Shown: positions 29,304-44,300 of the stretch, piece by piece
Position numbering within the stretch: position 1 is the first letter of the stretch
Layout: every line of letters starts with the position of its first letter
NCBI GenBank assembly: GCA_026545225.1
Contig: CM048848.1
Span: 46,254,806-46,318,805 of the forward strand
Origin: Cornus controversa
Taxonomy: Eukaryota > Streptophyta > Magnoliopsida > Cornales > Cornaceae
Direction: 5' to 3'
DNA length: 64,000 nucleotides
Notes under the pieces: model-generated
Databases searched by the model: none
The model's input: the letters and a program-made list of their open reading frames with translations, nothing else
What the model was told of the DNA's origin: nothing
Position numbers and translations under genes: made by a program

Positions 29304-32300
29304 CTGAAGGCCCAATTGAAAGTTAAATTTGTTGCAGTAGTTGCATGAAAAAGATGAAGCACATACTAAAATAATAATAAATAAAAAAGTTTAAATAGCT
29401 AAATTTTTCAGAGAAGTCACTGAGAGAACATTTTCAATGGCAAAACCTTTTTCTGTTACAACTATGTTTTATTATGTTTACACGTAGTCTGAGGAGGGAA
29501 ATTTAAGGTAATCAACAACAGACCAGAAACAGTGGCAGTTTGAGTTGTGAGGGCATGTCTACTTCGAGTGCACATTTTCCGCTAGTTATTCTGTCAAAGT
29601 TCTGCCAAGTGTAAACAGTAATGATTGGCAATAAATTTCATACAAAGAAAGACAAAAAAGGGATAGATACTGTCTTAGACCATAAAATTTCCACCTTAAG
29701 AGTACTTGATCAAGAGTCTGCCAAGTCAACTTACACAAGTTCGGATGACAGAGAACAGCAATATGGCAGCACTGAAGTGTATTATTGCCACTTGCAAACA
29801 TCCAAGCAAGTCAAAGTTCAACTTAGGCTATGTTTGGTGCGCAGGAATGGAATGGAATACAAGTAAGAATGGCATGAGAATGAGAATGGAATAGAATGAA
29901 GTTCAAATTAAATTATCCAAAATACCCATCTATGATGAATAAATTAAACTAATAAAATAACATTCTTCTATAATTTTTTTAAAAGAAAGTGGTGTTGGTG
30001 GAAGAAGGCGGCGGCGGCGGTGGAAGGTGGTGGTGGAAGGCGGTAGTGGCGTAAGTGGTGGTGTTGTTGGAAGGCATCGATGGTAGAAGGCGGTAGTGGT
30101 GTAAGTGGTGGTGTTGGTGGAAGGCAGCGGTGGTTGGTGGTGGAAGTGGCGACCTGGTAAAGGGCTTATTGGGAACATCAATTTTTATTAATCTTACTTG
30201 GGAATGGAATGGTCATTCCATAGGTTTAGTTATGAAATGAATTTTCATTCCCTGGAATGGATTTTCATTTCAAGGGAATGGCCATTCCAACCTTAAAATT
30301 CATACCAAACAAAGGAATGATTGGAATGGGCATTCCATTTCGTTTCATTCCAGCGTACCAAACGTAACATTAATATCTATTCTATCCTATTAAGCCAACA
30401 ACATCATGTTGGAAATTGTCTCAAATTCCTAGTTTAATTAGGTTTCTATTTTAGAGTTGTATTTTGTTAAGGAATTTCTTGTTAGACAAGACCTGGGCTC
30501 TAAAGAATTGCAATCCTTGTCCAACAAGGAATTGAGTTTGTAACTCTATAAAGTACCTAGTCTTTTGGTTGAGACTTGTGAGATTGAGAGAGATGTAGTC
30601 TCACGAGGGAGTTGATGGGTAGAGGTAGTTTATGGGTTGGTAGACTAGGTAAAACACCGGTGCCACTGGTAGCGAGGAGATAGGCTGCTTATGGAGTGGT
30701 ACATGGTGAAATGGCATGTACAAAGTGTTGGTACTCTAGTGTAGTAATATCTTTACGGAATCATAGTAGAATCTCTTCTCATCCGTGGATACAAGCCGGT
30801 TTTGGCCGAACCACATTATATTTTGTGTTTGTGTGTAATTGCCTTGTTGGCTTTCTTTGGATCTCGATGTTCATGCATTTCCACTGCCCCCAACACATCA
30901 CTTTGTCAAATACTCCGTAAACAATTTAATTTAAGACAAGTTTTGGTCCTTTTCCCCAAGGAAGTAGCTTTGATCTGGCAAAGGTTGATACTTGGCACAA
31001 GAGGAGAATAATATAAAAGATAAACAGTAGCATGGTAGATAATAATGTAAAAAGAAATAAAAGACACAATGTGAAAATGGAACACACAAATAGCGGATAT
31101 CCCCATATTTTCACTACAAATCATCTTGCTCTGAATGAATATTAAATCACAGATCTTCAGTTAGGATGTACCATGACAGTCAGCAATTTGATAAAGAGCA
31201 TTTCAATAGAATCTAAATTCATGCAACATAAGGATGAGGACAAGAAGAGATTTCTTGCACTAAAAATCTAAAACTAGTTTGATTATGGTAAAAAAAAGGG
31301 AGATATAAGACTGACCTCATAGATTGACTTTGCAGATTTTACAAATGCTCGCCAGGAACATCTTTTTTCCAAGTGTGCCATTGATGGTCTCACAGCTTCT
31401 TCAGGAAGAGCAGCATCCATATCAAGCAAGTTGATCTTCAGCCGCCTTAGAATTTGAAAAAGCCTGCCCACTAATGGTCTTAACGAGGATTCACGAATTA
31501 TGCAGCGATTACCAACCCCAATCACTGAACTTCTGTTTTTTCTGGAAGAGAATCTATCCTTTCCATTAACACAATTGGATTTCAAAATCTCCACTTTTGA
31601 TGCCTCCCCATCCCTGCCATCTTCAGCACAACTTGGTAAATTGTTGGGAATGTTATCATAGTTCCTGGAAACTCCAATATTGGTCCCTTCTATTGATTGT
31701 TGAAGCTGATTTTCCAAATTTGTTGATCCATCACCAACAGTAACCTCTTTTTGCCTGGTAGGGACCAATGATAAGGCGGGGTCACCAAGATAAGGAGATG
31801 TGGTTGGTACAAATGATGGAATCCCATTAGAAGCAATAAGGCCTACATCTCTTGCCAAATCCTTTAGAGAACCTGGAGTGACAAACTTAGCACAGATCTC
31901 TTCAAAATCAAATGGACATTCTGGCTCCTTCTGAAACTGAATCAAATTGGAGCCAAGCTCATGCTTTTCACTTTTTGATGTTCCAACAATTCTTGTGCTA
32001 TCAGAGGCCTTCTCAAGTGAGGTTTCAGTCCCCATCGACCGCTTCTGTTTCGAGGAATCTTCATTTACCTTGCTCTTCTCTGTGACAGGTGGATTCGTAC
32101 TGCATGTTCCATCATTATGGCCCTCTAGTTCTTCACTAGTGGAAAACATCCGGTGGCATGAGAGGCAATGGTGTCTAGAAGGCCATATAGGTTCTAGGCA
32201 CTCACACCTGTACATTCTCCCCTCATAGATTACTTTTGTCTTTCGACCCCGCTTCTTTGGGATGTTAGTGACCTCTAGTTCCAAGCAAGGACCATACTTC

Positions 32301-35300
32301 TTTTCCAAAGTACTGACAGCCATGGTCACCAGGAAACTAGAATCTACAGCTTTTCCGGTATCAACAGGATTTATTTGACATGGTTGTTTCTCATTTTGAA
32401 CATTATTTTTAGAATTATTGAAGTCATTGGATTTATTTCTTTGCCAATTCAAAATGGACTCTTTCAAATCTCTCTCTCTTGCATCACCATCTCTCAGCCA
32501 GCCAGTGAGTGCTTCAATTTCAGCATCAGATTGATAAGAAATCCATGTGGACATGGGAATGCCATTTTTCTGCTCATATTCATACAAACTGGAAACATCC
32601 AACCCTCTTGAACTAAGAGAATTCTCCATGCCATATGAAAAAGGATCCCTCGAAGTTGAATTGGTTTCATTTGCATTCTCAGGCGCTTTCATTTTACTCC
32701 ATTGCGCTGTCATATTCTCATTAACAACCAACTGTGAACAAGTACCAGGACTGCCAACAACCCAGTACAGTCGGCCAGCAGAGTCCCTTCCCAAACATTC
32801 CTTCCGAACAGATACCTTTAGAAGTTCTGATTCTAGACGGGCAAATGACTTCTGCAAAACAGAAATCTCATTCTTGAGGAAGCTCCTCTCGAGGTCATAT
32901 GCTTGGGAAACATGCAAACCAACATGGACAGAGGAATGATTGCCATGCATTACTGAGTTCATGTCGATGCAAGGCATATGCTCAGACATACGGGGGTTAA
33001 TGGTGTCCGATGAGATACCACACTGTGGAACTTGACTAGCAGTAAGCATGGAACCTTTACTACTACTACCACTACTACTATGTCTTAACTCCTGCTGTGA
33101 GCCAGAATTACTCCAGGCATTTTCTCCACTCAAGTCATTTTTCTGTTGCTGAGGAATAGACTGGGTGAGCTCATTAAGAGAGTTTGCTCCTTTGGCAGAA
33201 GAACGTGTTTGAGAAAAAAGATTCTCATACACTAGATTTTGATCCTTAATAGGCTGCTGATATTGTAATTGACCAACTGTATCACAAACGGTAAAAAATT
33301 GATTTCTACTACTGGTACTAGCATTCTCTGAAATGCTTTTTGAAAAAGATGGTTGTTTTCTGTAATCATTTGGCACATTCCACTGTGGACAATCCTCTGG
33401 CTGTGCAAAATTACCAGAAAAGGATGAAATATAGCTGCTTCCACTAGGCAACTGCCCCATCAATTTACCATCGGCCACAGAAGGGCACCCATCTGAACCC
33501 ACTCCAACTCCATTATGCATATTCATGTTTAATTTCGCCAAATTTGCAGCTAGAATTTCTTCTTTGAGTTTTAGGACTTTCCAGTCTGAAGAGATGGTAC
33601 GCAGTTTCTGCTGCAAATCAGTGGATGCAGAGGCACACCGATCTAGGTGGTTGCGAATAACAACTGAGTCTAGAGCCTCATCACACAAAAATTTTATAAG
33701 TAAAATTCTCTGCATCAAAGGCAAAAGCAGACTTAGCCAAATACAAGTGGAAAAAAGACAGACAAAAAAGATAACGAAATGCAACTCATACACAACGTTT
33801 TCCTGTAATGAACACAACAAATTATATGATGCTTGTCAACTGTCACAACAAAGGTCAGCCTCCACTATAATAGGGAATATATTCTTAGCCATGAGAAAAG
33901 ATGGAAGAGTTCTGAAAGATAGTTGTCAAGGATAGATATCCTATATTCGTAAAAAAAAAAAAAAAAGGTCTGTGTGTACCGTTGGGGGGGAGAATACAGA
34001 GTTGAATCATAGTTCGATACATACGAAGAAAAGCAAGCTGTGACTGGTGTGTGAAGGCATAACACTATACCATATTTAAGTCCAAACTGAATGAAGGTCA
34101 GCCTCCACTATAAAAATCCAGATTGCCAAAGAATACAATGACCAAATACAAACATAACCAATGTAGCAGCTTTTCAATGAAGAAATTTTCATAGATGTCA
34201 CCAGATCAATCTATATTAAACATGAGGCATAGGAAATGTACAAAGTGGTAGACAGACAAACCTCTTCCACACTGAACTCCCAGTACTCTTTTAACTCCAT
34301 AGTGTTTGCTAATCGGGCCAGTGCCTCCAAAAAGTTACGAGTAAGTTCTCCCTGATATCGCTTTTTACGGCACTGACTAATTACCTGAGTACCACAGGGT
34401 ACACTTTGAGAAATGAATTCACCAGCAACACAAGAAGGACAATACCAGTTTCCTTCAGGAATTTTTGCAAGTGGAGGGTTTAAGCAATACGTATGATACT
34501 CAGAATCACACTTATCACACAACAGAACATTGTCATCATCTTTGTCTATGCCACATACTTTGCAAACCCCATCATCCCAGGGAGCTTTGGGAAGTGAGCT
34601 CTCATTTGCACATACAAGCATATCAACCATCTCTTTCTTTGTTTCATCACTTGAACATTCAAAATCAGCACTATCCACAAGTTTCTGGACCAGGGTAAGA
34701 ACCTGGAGCAGGAAATGAGTATGTTAAAGCTCAAAGAGAGAACAAAGCATTAAGTGTTTACATTTGAAGGCCATCTGATGGTACATAAAGAAGCAGCACA
34801 ACACCAAATATAATTCTCAGATGTGCTAGACAATGAAGAATATCTTATCAACCTTATGACAAAAACAACTCAAGGAACCAGTAATCAATATATATACTCA
34901 TAACTGATGTAATGAAATAGTTGGCAAAAGAGATCCACTGCTAGACATGGACCTAAAGATCTGACCATTTACCGAAACAATAAAGAGAGAAAATTGTCAA
35001 GACAGGGTTCTTTTTCTTTCAAAGGGTCAGGTCCTCAATTATGCTTAACCCCTCTCTATCTCATGCAGAGCATGCTAACAAGAAAAGAGATGTATTGGAA
35101 TTTACATGGAGAGTGAATTGTACATTGTGTAATCAATTTTTAGTTGAATATGAGTCTATTTATATTCATTTTAAGTTAATATGCTGCTGGTCAAATTAAT
35201 TTATACTTTATCAAGTTTTAGGACTTGACGATATTTTGCTAATTCAAATTTTACGGGACATGTGTCATAGTCGTTGTCCATGAATCCTATTTTGTATCAA

Positions 35301-38300
35301 ACTATGCTATTGGGTCTTTATATATAGTACTTATTACTAGTACGACTAATAAAAAAGTTCTTTATTTTTGAAGTCATAATCGAAATTGGAGTAGAACGAA
35401 CAAATTGGCCAGCAACCTATAAATAGTTTGGTAATCTTTCTATTCAATATAGTTGACTCCATGAGAATTTAAGATTGTGTGATTACATAACCTTTGAGAG
35501 GGTGAAGCGTAAGAAACTTCAGTTATGACTATTCTTCTTCTCTTTGATCACTACTCTCCATTCAACATGAAAACTCCACCATACCAAGCCCCAATTGACC
35601 TAACCCATCCCCCTAATTTTAGGTCTTTCCTTTAGTGCCTAAAACCAAAAAAAAATGCTGTCTAGAGATCTCAATGCACTTTTTAACAGAAACAACATTA
35701 TGACCCTATAATAGCACACTTTGTGGAGAAAGAAAAATGTAATGCAGGGCAAGGCTTCTTCTCAATTAATTTTCTCATGTGATCAAGATAAAAGAGAGGA
35801 GGTTTAGTAGGATCAGCGTGCTAGTTATTATTTTAAGTTAACTTCTAGTCTAACAACAAATCATTTTCTATTCGAATTATTTTCCATGATACTCTTGGAA
35901 AATTACGAATTAATGGCACATACCACTAACGCAACATGTATCATATAGAAGGCAATGTCAGGACAATGAGAAAGCCAAAATGGAAATGATTTGAGGTAGT
36001 CCAAAAGTTACAAGATAACTAAAAGAATGACCTTAGGTATAGTATATTCGTCATCTTTGCCTTTATCCCATATGAATGGGGTGGGCCACATGAATTCTCT
36101 TTTTCCATTCTTTCCTATTATACACTATGTCACCTCTAAGATTTAATTTTTAAAAGTCATTTTTAATTACTTCATCCCATGTAAGTTTTGGTCGGCCACT
36201 TTATCGATTACCTTCTAGGCAAACAACACCTCTTTTAACCAAGGCATCTTCAGGTCTACGTTGTATATGGCCATACCACCTAAGCCTACTTTCTTGAATT
36301 TGATCATTAATAGGCGTTATACCTAGTTTTCCCTTCACAAAATCATTTTAAATTTTATCTCTTCTAGTCACTCCCATCATCCAACGTAGCATCCCCATTT
36401 CCACTACATGAATGTGTTGTTCTGGTTTCTTTTTAAGTGCCCAACACTCCGCTCCATACAATATAGCTGACTTAATAACTGTCCTATAGAATTTTCCCTT
36501 TAATTTATTTGATATTCGTTTGTCGCATAAGATGCAACTAACTTGCCTCCATTTAGTCCACCCTGCTTCAATTCTACTTACTACATCACCTTCTATCTCC
36601 CCCATCTTATTGTATGTTTGATCCTAAGTAACGAAAATGATTACTTTTGAGTAACTCTTATCCTCTTTCGCTACTTTATCAAAATTACATTCCATGTATT
36701 CTATATTAGTTTTACTAATTTTTAGGCCTTTAGTTTCCAAGTCTTTCTCCATTTTTCTAATTTTCTTGCTAAGGTTTCCTTAGAGGTATCTAATAAGACC
36801 ATGTCATTAGAAAATAACATACACCAAGGAATGTCTTTTTAGATATCTTTTTTTTGATAAGTATCTTCTTGAATATCTTTCATTATTTTATCTAACACTA
36901 TCATAAAGAGGTATGGACATGGCATTGATCATTGGTGTAATCCTACCTTTATAGAAAATTCACTAGTTTCTACACATGCAATATGAATGCTAGTCAAAGT
37001 CTCACTATCATATCTTGCATAAGATGTGTAAGTTTTATAGAGACTTTTTCTTTGTAAGGTCCACCATATTATGTCCCTAGGCACTATATCATATGACTTT
37101 TCTAAGTCTATGAAAATCATATGTACGTCTTTTTGTTTATTCCCACAATCTCCTACTAATTGCCTTATAAACTATATGGCTTCCATAGTGGATCTACCAG
37201 GCATAAATCTAAATTGATTATTAGATATTGATATTTCTTTCCTTAATCTTTGTTATAGAGTGTTTAAAATATGAACAAAAAGAATGGGTAAAATTGAAAA
37301 ATAAAATAAAATATTAAGCAATTGTTAGAATAAGTATTATTTTTAGGTATTCCTAAAGAAATATAAAATCTGGGGACAAAAATGCAATTATACGTTTATG
37401 AACTTATTAAAAAACATTAGGACTACCTTTTTACGATCCTTCATCCTCTTCTCATTTACGATTCGCCACCGTAAGAAGATGAAACCCTAACCCTAGCCGC
37501 TTGATCAACGACCAGAGAAAGCATTCCGCTAACCACTTTCAACTTCAACGAGAACGATTTTAGAGTGAAAGATCTTCAACAAAATATGGTTTGGCTCCAA
37601 CATAGAGATAGGGGGTCACCCTGCCTCAACCCTTGAGAGCTAGAGAAAAATCCTATCAAGGTATTCACCAAAACTAAGTATTTCACCATGAGACTGCAAA
37701 ATGTAATCCAGATCCTCTATTTCTCGCCAAACCCCATCCTCTCTAAAATACACCAAAAAACTCCAATTCACATGGTCATATGTCTTCATGATATCCAACT
37801 TGCAAACTATCCCTAGCACCCAACTACTAATTCTAGACTCCACAAACCCACATGTAATCAACACCGAATTCAAAATCTGACACCCACCAACAAAGGCATT
37901 TTGAAAGTCCGAGATCACACCACCAAGAACACTTCTCAACTGCAAGGCAAGGACTTAAGCTATTAGTTTGTTATCGTTACCTACTAAACTAAAAGGTCTA
38001 AAGTCCGTGGCGTCTATAGCCCTATGTTACCCGGACTCAACACAACACGACATAACACCAACACTTGTGCAAGGCATCGACACAACACGGCTGAAGAAGA
38101 AGTGGAAGAGGAAAAGAGAAAGAAAAAAAAAAACAACTGAAGAAATACTAACCAGTTTGTAACAATTGATCATTGATGTAACCAAAACATGCTTTGTTAA
38201 ACGTATTCCACTCGGAAATCATCCTCGCCGGAGTCAAAAGTGATAGTCGAAATGGCTTTTTAATCGCCGATCAAGCAATTAAGGCTAGGGTTTCATCTTC

Positions 38301-41300
38301 TTACGGCGGCACAAAAGGAAACGAATAAAGGATAAAGAATCGTAAAGAGAAAGCCCTAACATTTTTTAACAAGTTCAAAAACTTATATTTCTTTAAGAAT
38401 ACATAAAATTAATACTTATTCTGACAATTGCCTAATATTTTATGTTCTTTTTCAATTTTACCCTTACTTTTAGTTCATATTTTAAACATTATAAAAATTA
38501 CTTCAAGGATTCTTTAATGCATTATTCGTGTCCACGTATCCCAAATTTTAACAATTAAAAGGATCTAACACCTAGACACATACCTGAGTCTGGGTAACGT
38601 AGCTATAGTCCCACTCTTTTTAGGGATGAGAGCAATAAAGGAAGCGTATTCTTCTCGACTTGACCATGCACATGGAAAATATTCATAGAGTCCACCTCTT
38701 TCTTGACCACCTCCCAATTCTGTTGAAAGAATGCCATAGCAAGCTTTCCAACCATTCTATATCTTCAACCGAAATACTCTCGAACTCCAATTAGAGTTTT
38801 CCGTATATAATTGATGATAAAAAAAAAAATCCCTTTTCTAATGTGATTACCCTACGATGAGCATTAGCCAACCACGATGCAAGAATCTCGTATTCCTATC
38901 CCCCTCCTTAAGCCACAGGGCCCTAAACATTTTATGCCAAGATATCTCCTTTAAAATAGCTATCTTAATAATTATCAACTTACACTCCTCCCTTCTACAT
39001 TTCTCCACATCACTCCAATCCCGCCACCCTTTCTTTACTGTCCAACTCTAAAATCTATATGATATGTATATTTTTTTGCCAATTCAGGTTAGCAAACACC
39101 TCCCGATTCCACTTCTTTATAATCAAACTTCAACAAACGGAGTTTGCTGACTAGGGTAAACATCGGATTTCCCCTCACATCATAACCATCCCACCAATTG
39201 TTGACCCTCTCCTTGAGATCATCTGCTCGAAGCCAAATATCTCAAATCTAAATAGAGTTATACCGTCATCAACCCCCGCACCCCACCCCCAATCCAACAA
39301 CACTGAGATATGATTCGAAACTGGTCTACCCAAAGCCACCTAAGCGACATCCAAAAATTTCTTGTCCGGATCCTTTGAAATTAAGAATCTGTCCGGGCAG
39401 AAAACTGTCTGCCACTAGAACAAGTAAAGGATTTGCAGTAGATTAATTCCATAAATTTAGGTCGTACTTTCTAAGAATTAGTACAAGCTCTGATTCAAGT
39501 GGAAGTGATACTGTCGATTTTGTGTATTCAACAGGAAATTGAGGCAAAGTTGATATTTGTAAATTAAATTTTGTACTTGAGCGTAATACTTTCTAGATGT
39601 TTGTACAAGATCTCATTCAAGTGGCAGTAATTTTTCTGAATTTTAAGTCTTATTGGAAAGCGACTTTATAACGAACAGTGAAGCTGACCTGTGTAAATTT
39701 TACAAAATAATGTTATTATTAGTTGTTGAAACTGGCTCCACCCTTGCATGCAGCAGATATTAATAGTCAATAACAGATTTCTAGGTTGGTACACTTAACC
39801 ATGGAATAAACGTTAGCCAGATCAAAAATGTCCCTTCAACATTATATGTACTTGCAAAACACATGCATTAATTAAAATGTATGCACAGTCAATACAAACT
39901 TGGGAAAAAAGTTAAAGGTTGCCAAAAAACATTTTCGCTCAAGAAGAATCATGAAGATAACACAATCAATCAAGATAGTTAATAAGTCGTCCAAATGATG
40001 AAACAATCATACCCCAAACAAGCCTTTAATAGAGCGTCACATGCCAATACCATGAAATCAAAGAAATATATAATAAGAGCCAGTATCATGCCAGTGTACT
40101 TATTTCAGCTTTAAGAGACACGTATTAGAATGATAGATTATAAAACAATATGGCATCCTGAGTCAGCATCCATTTTGGCAAGTCTCTACAATCAAGCCTG
40201 TCCTTTCAATGCTTGAGATACCCCAGGAAAATCAGAAGGGCAGAAAAATTGTTTTGATATAACAGTTAACATTGGCAGAAACCAAAGAATGAAAAGGAAA
40301 CAAAGTGGTACTCACAAACCTCATTTTCATATAGAGCTTCAAATTTTTGGGATAATGTTTCAGCCAAATCAATCAAATCAGATCGATCCCCATATGCAGT
40401 GCGTATATTACGCCAAACCTGCCAAAAGAATATAAGAGTTGGTGATTTCGACAATTCAGCATATGATTCACATAAATAACTATCGTGAGCTGTATAAATT
40501 GTCAAAACTTATGAAGCAATATTGTCACAACCCCAATCCTAATATCTAGGTTGGGGTGCAATTAACTTTTAGAACATAATTTATAGCTTGCCCTTACTCT
40601 CACTTTTACCTAAGTCCCGATCATTGTCACATCCTAATACTCTTTCTCTATGATCAACTAATGATGCTGTCTAATGGTGTCCAAAACATTTATTTTCAAT
40701 TAATTGGTTGATCAAAAAGTACAAAAGTGCCATTGGTTTTTCACATAAATCCCACGTAGCTTCATATGTCTCCTACATTCCCATTCTAGAATCTTTTCCG
40801 TCTTCACCCGTACACTACACAACTAGTCAGTTGATTCCAAACTTCGATGATTAACAGGTATATTGTTTATGAAATCCACTCTCAAAATTGTATCAACAAA
40901 CCACAGAGCTTCAACATATAAAAGTTATTTAACAAATGGATAATCAACAAGAAATATAACGAATATCAGCATGAGTCTTAATTTATCATGATGGATTTCA
41001 TTCAACAAACATTCATAAACATTAAAAAAAGTTTTATTAGCCAGCATCCCATGGCATTTGCTAATTAAATGTTTCATGTCACATTTTCATAATGAGTTAC
41101 ACAGAATTGTTTATGACGACACCAGTTGAATAAAAACAACCTAGCATCAGACTCAGTTTGATTCACCCAAATCGACATACCAATGCATCCACATACACAA
41201 GTTAATAGCTATTAACTAAGACAGTCGTCATTTCGGGATAGACCAACATCAACGAAAAATATGTTCTCTAAAATGTCACTTGGCAATGACACTGACTCTT

Positions 41301-44300
41301 CCCACAAAGGTCACTTATCTTGAGATACTTCCTCCAGAGCCACCCCCTAAATTCATAGCCTTCCCTGATGTTTATAGTCGCTTTGTGGTCAATTGTGGGC
41401 TATTCCAATGTAGGATCATCTTCGAAATCCTTCTCGTGTGGTTAGCACAAAACTAATATCTTCCCTCTAAGATCACCCCAACATGTCATCAAATATAAAA
41501 GAACTTCCCATAGAGGATCACTGCCAAAACAATATAAAGTATAAACAGTTCCCTCCGCATGTAGGTGTTCTACTAATGAGTCACCCCGAGAATTCTTCCT
41601 GCAGACGTTTTCCAGATGAATCACTCCTAAAAAATTCTCACGGTTGGTCAACCCTGGGACAGTGTGCTAAGGTCTTTTGGGGGATCACTTCAAGAACACG
41701 GTCTCATTCCTGGCCCACCTATCTCAACAACTTCCATTTCCAATACCAACTCCATCCAGAAATTTTACCCACCATACTATTCACATCATTCAGAATATGT
41801 AAACACAGCATGACATCATAACATAGCATAACCAGCACAATTTTAACCATATCAATTCTTTTTTTATAAGCATTAACCATATCAATTCACAAAACATCAT
41901 AAATACAAAAATGACAGCATCAAAATTCATACAATGCATGTAACCAGTTTCCCACCCATCATTGTGAGTGTTTTTCAGTTTTTCATTCTGCGATAGAAGT
42001 GGTAACTTGTTCTAGTGAACTCCTAACAAGTCAGACCCTTCTATGCAGTTGAATCATCTAACTAAGTGAAGCTTCAACTCATCCCCCATGACACCATACA
42101 AAAAGCTATTTTGAAACTTCTCAATCCTCTTCACAGCAACGGATTAGAGATAATAAGTCAGAAGAATCGAATGGGTACTCTTAATAAGAGTTAAGCGGCC
42201 CCCTTTTAAAAATTATTGCTTCTTCCAAACTGCAAGCCTCCTCTAAACCGCTCAATAATTGGATCCCAAGAAGCCACCCCCTCAAAGGAGCCCCCAGAGG
42301 TGGACCCAAATAAGTCACTGGAAAAGCCCCGACACCACATCTTAGAATATCAGCCAAGGAAGCAATCCCACCCACCTCCCCCACCGACACTATCTCGCCC
42401 TTTCCAAGATTGATCTTCAGCCCGGAAACTGCTTGGAAGCATACCAGCACTCACCTCAGGTAGCTCAACTGCTCCTCCGTCACCTTACAGAACACAATGA
42501 TATCGTCAGCAAAAAGAAGATGGGATACCTCCAACTAGTTAGAAGAATCCATGTGCACCTTAAAACCTCTTATATATCCCAACACCTTAGCCCTCCTCAT
42601 CAAACTGCTAGACACCTCCATCACAATGATAATCAAAGAAGTAGATAAAGGATCTCCCTGCCTCAACTCCTGAGAGCTACTAAAGAAACTTGTCGGGATT
42701 CATTCACCAACATTGAATATTTCACCATGGAAACACAAAACTTAATCCAACTCCTCTATCTCTCTCCAAGTATCATCCTCTCCAAAATATACACCAGAAG
42801 TTTCAATTCACATGGTCATATGCCTTCTTGAGATCATACTAACCCCGACACTCCACTACTGATCTTGGAATCCACACACTTGCCAGCAATAAGCACCAAA
42901 TCCAAGATCTGATGCCCTCCAACAAAATCATTTTGAGACCTCCCAAATCACACCATCAACAACTCTTCTCAACCGCGAGGCAAGGACTTTGGCTATTAGC
43001 TTATAGATACTAACCACCAAGCTAATAAGCCTTGAATCCTTCATATAGCCCCATTCTTTTCGAGGATGAGAGCAATGAAAAAGGCGTTCATACTATTCTC
43101 AAACTGACCATGCCCATGTAAGAAGCTGATAGTGTCCATCACCTCTAACTCTTCTCAACCGCGAGGCAAGGACTTTGGCTATTAGCTTATAGATGACAAC
43201 TACCAAGCTAATAGGCCTAGAATCCTTCGTATGGCCCCATCCTTTTTGGGGATGAGAGCAATGAAAAAGGTGTTCATACTCTTCTCAAACAAACCATGCA
43301 CATGTAAGAAGCTGATAGTGTCCATCACCTCTTTCATAGCCACCTCCTAAGTCTGTTGGAATAATGCCATGGTAAAACCATCTGAACCCGGGTCTTTATC
43401 TCTATTGCAACTCTCAAGGCTATTACCATCTCATCTTTGTCAAATTGTCTTTCCAACCAAACTCTATCTTCTTCTGAGATGCTCTCGAGCTCCTCGCCAT
43501 TGAGCAAAGGTCACCAGTTAGAGCTCTTTGTATACAACTGTTTGTAAAACGATGCCATCCCCCTTCTAACATCCTCATCCTTACTCAGCAACTCATCATC
43601 AATGTGAATTCTTCCAATGTGATTACCCCTTCAATGAGCATTCGCCAACCAATAGAAGAATTTCGTATTACTATCCCATTCCTTGAGCCACAAGGTCCTA
43701 GACTTTTGACACCAAGAGATTTCCAAAATAGTTATTTTAGCAAGCTCCGTCTTACACTCCCTTCTACAGATTTTCACATTATCCAACCCGACCACCCCTT
43801 CATTATGTTCCAACTCTAAAATCTCCATCTTAAGTTCCAGGTTGCCAAACATCTCCCGATTCCACTTCTTGACATCCGCCTTCAACAACTGGAGTTTGTT
43901 AACTAGAGTGAAACTTGGGGTTCCCACTGACATAACCATCCTACCAATTCTTGACCCTTTCCTTGAAATTGCTTACTCCAAGCCACATGTTCTCAAATCC
44001 GAAACAAGTTTCCTCCTCCTCAATCCACCACAATCCAACAACACTGAATATAATCTGAAACTGACCTAGCCAAGGCCACCTAAACGGCATCCGAAAACAT
44101 CTCTTCCCAATCCCTTGAGATCAAGAATTTATCCAAGTGGAATAATGTACGAACTTGCCTGCACCCTCCATTGGCAAATTAACCAACTGTTGCATGGCCA
44201 TGAACTCAGAGAACTCCTTCTGAGTTGAGTCTACCTCCCTGCAGAGGATCTCTCAAGAGGGAATCCAACCACATTTAATCCCCTCCCACACACCATGGGA

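Noticed and set aside
29930-30181. Pro/Thr-rich 83-residue frame
   Set aside because: It is the GGC/GGT trinucleotide tract inside a MITE.
31947-32939. Several plus-strand frames of 78-130 residues
   Set aside because: Antisense shadows of the large MBD9 exon, which carries conserved domains in phase with its neighbours.
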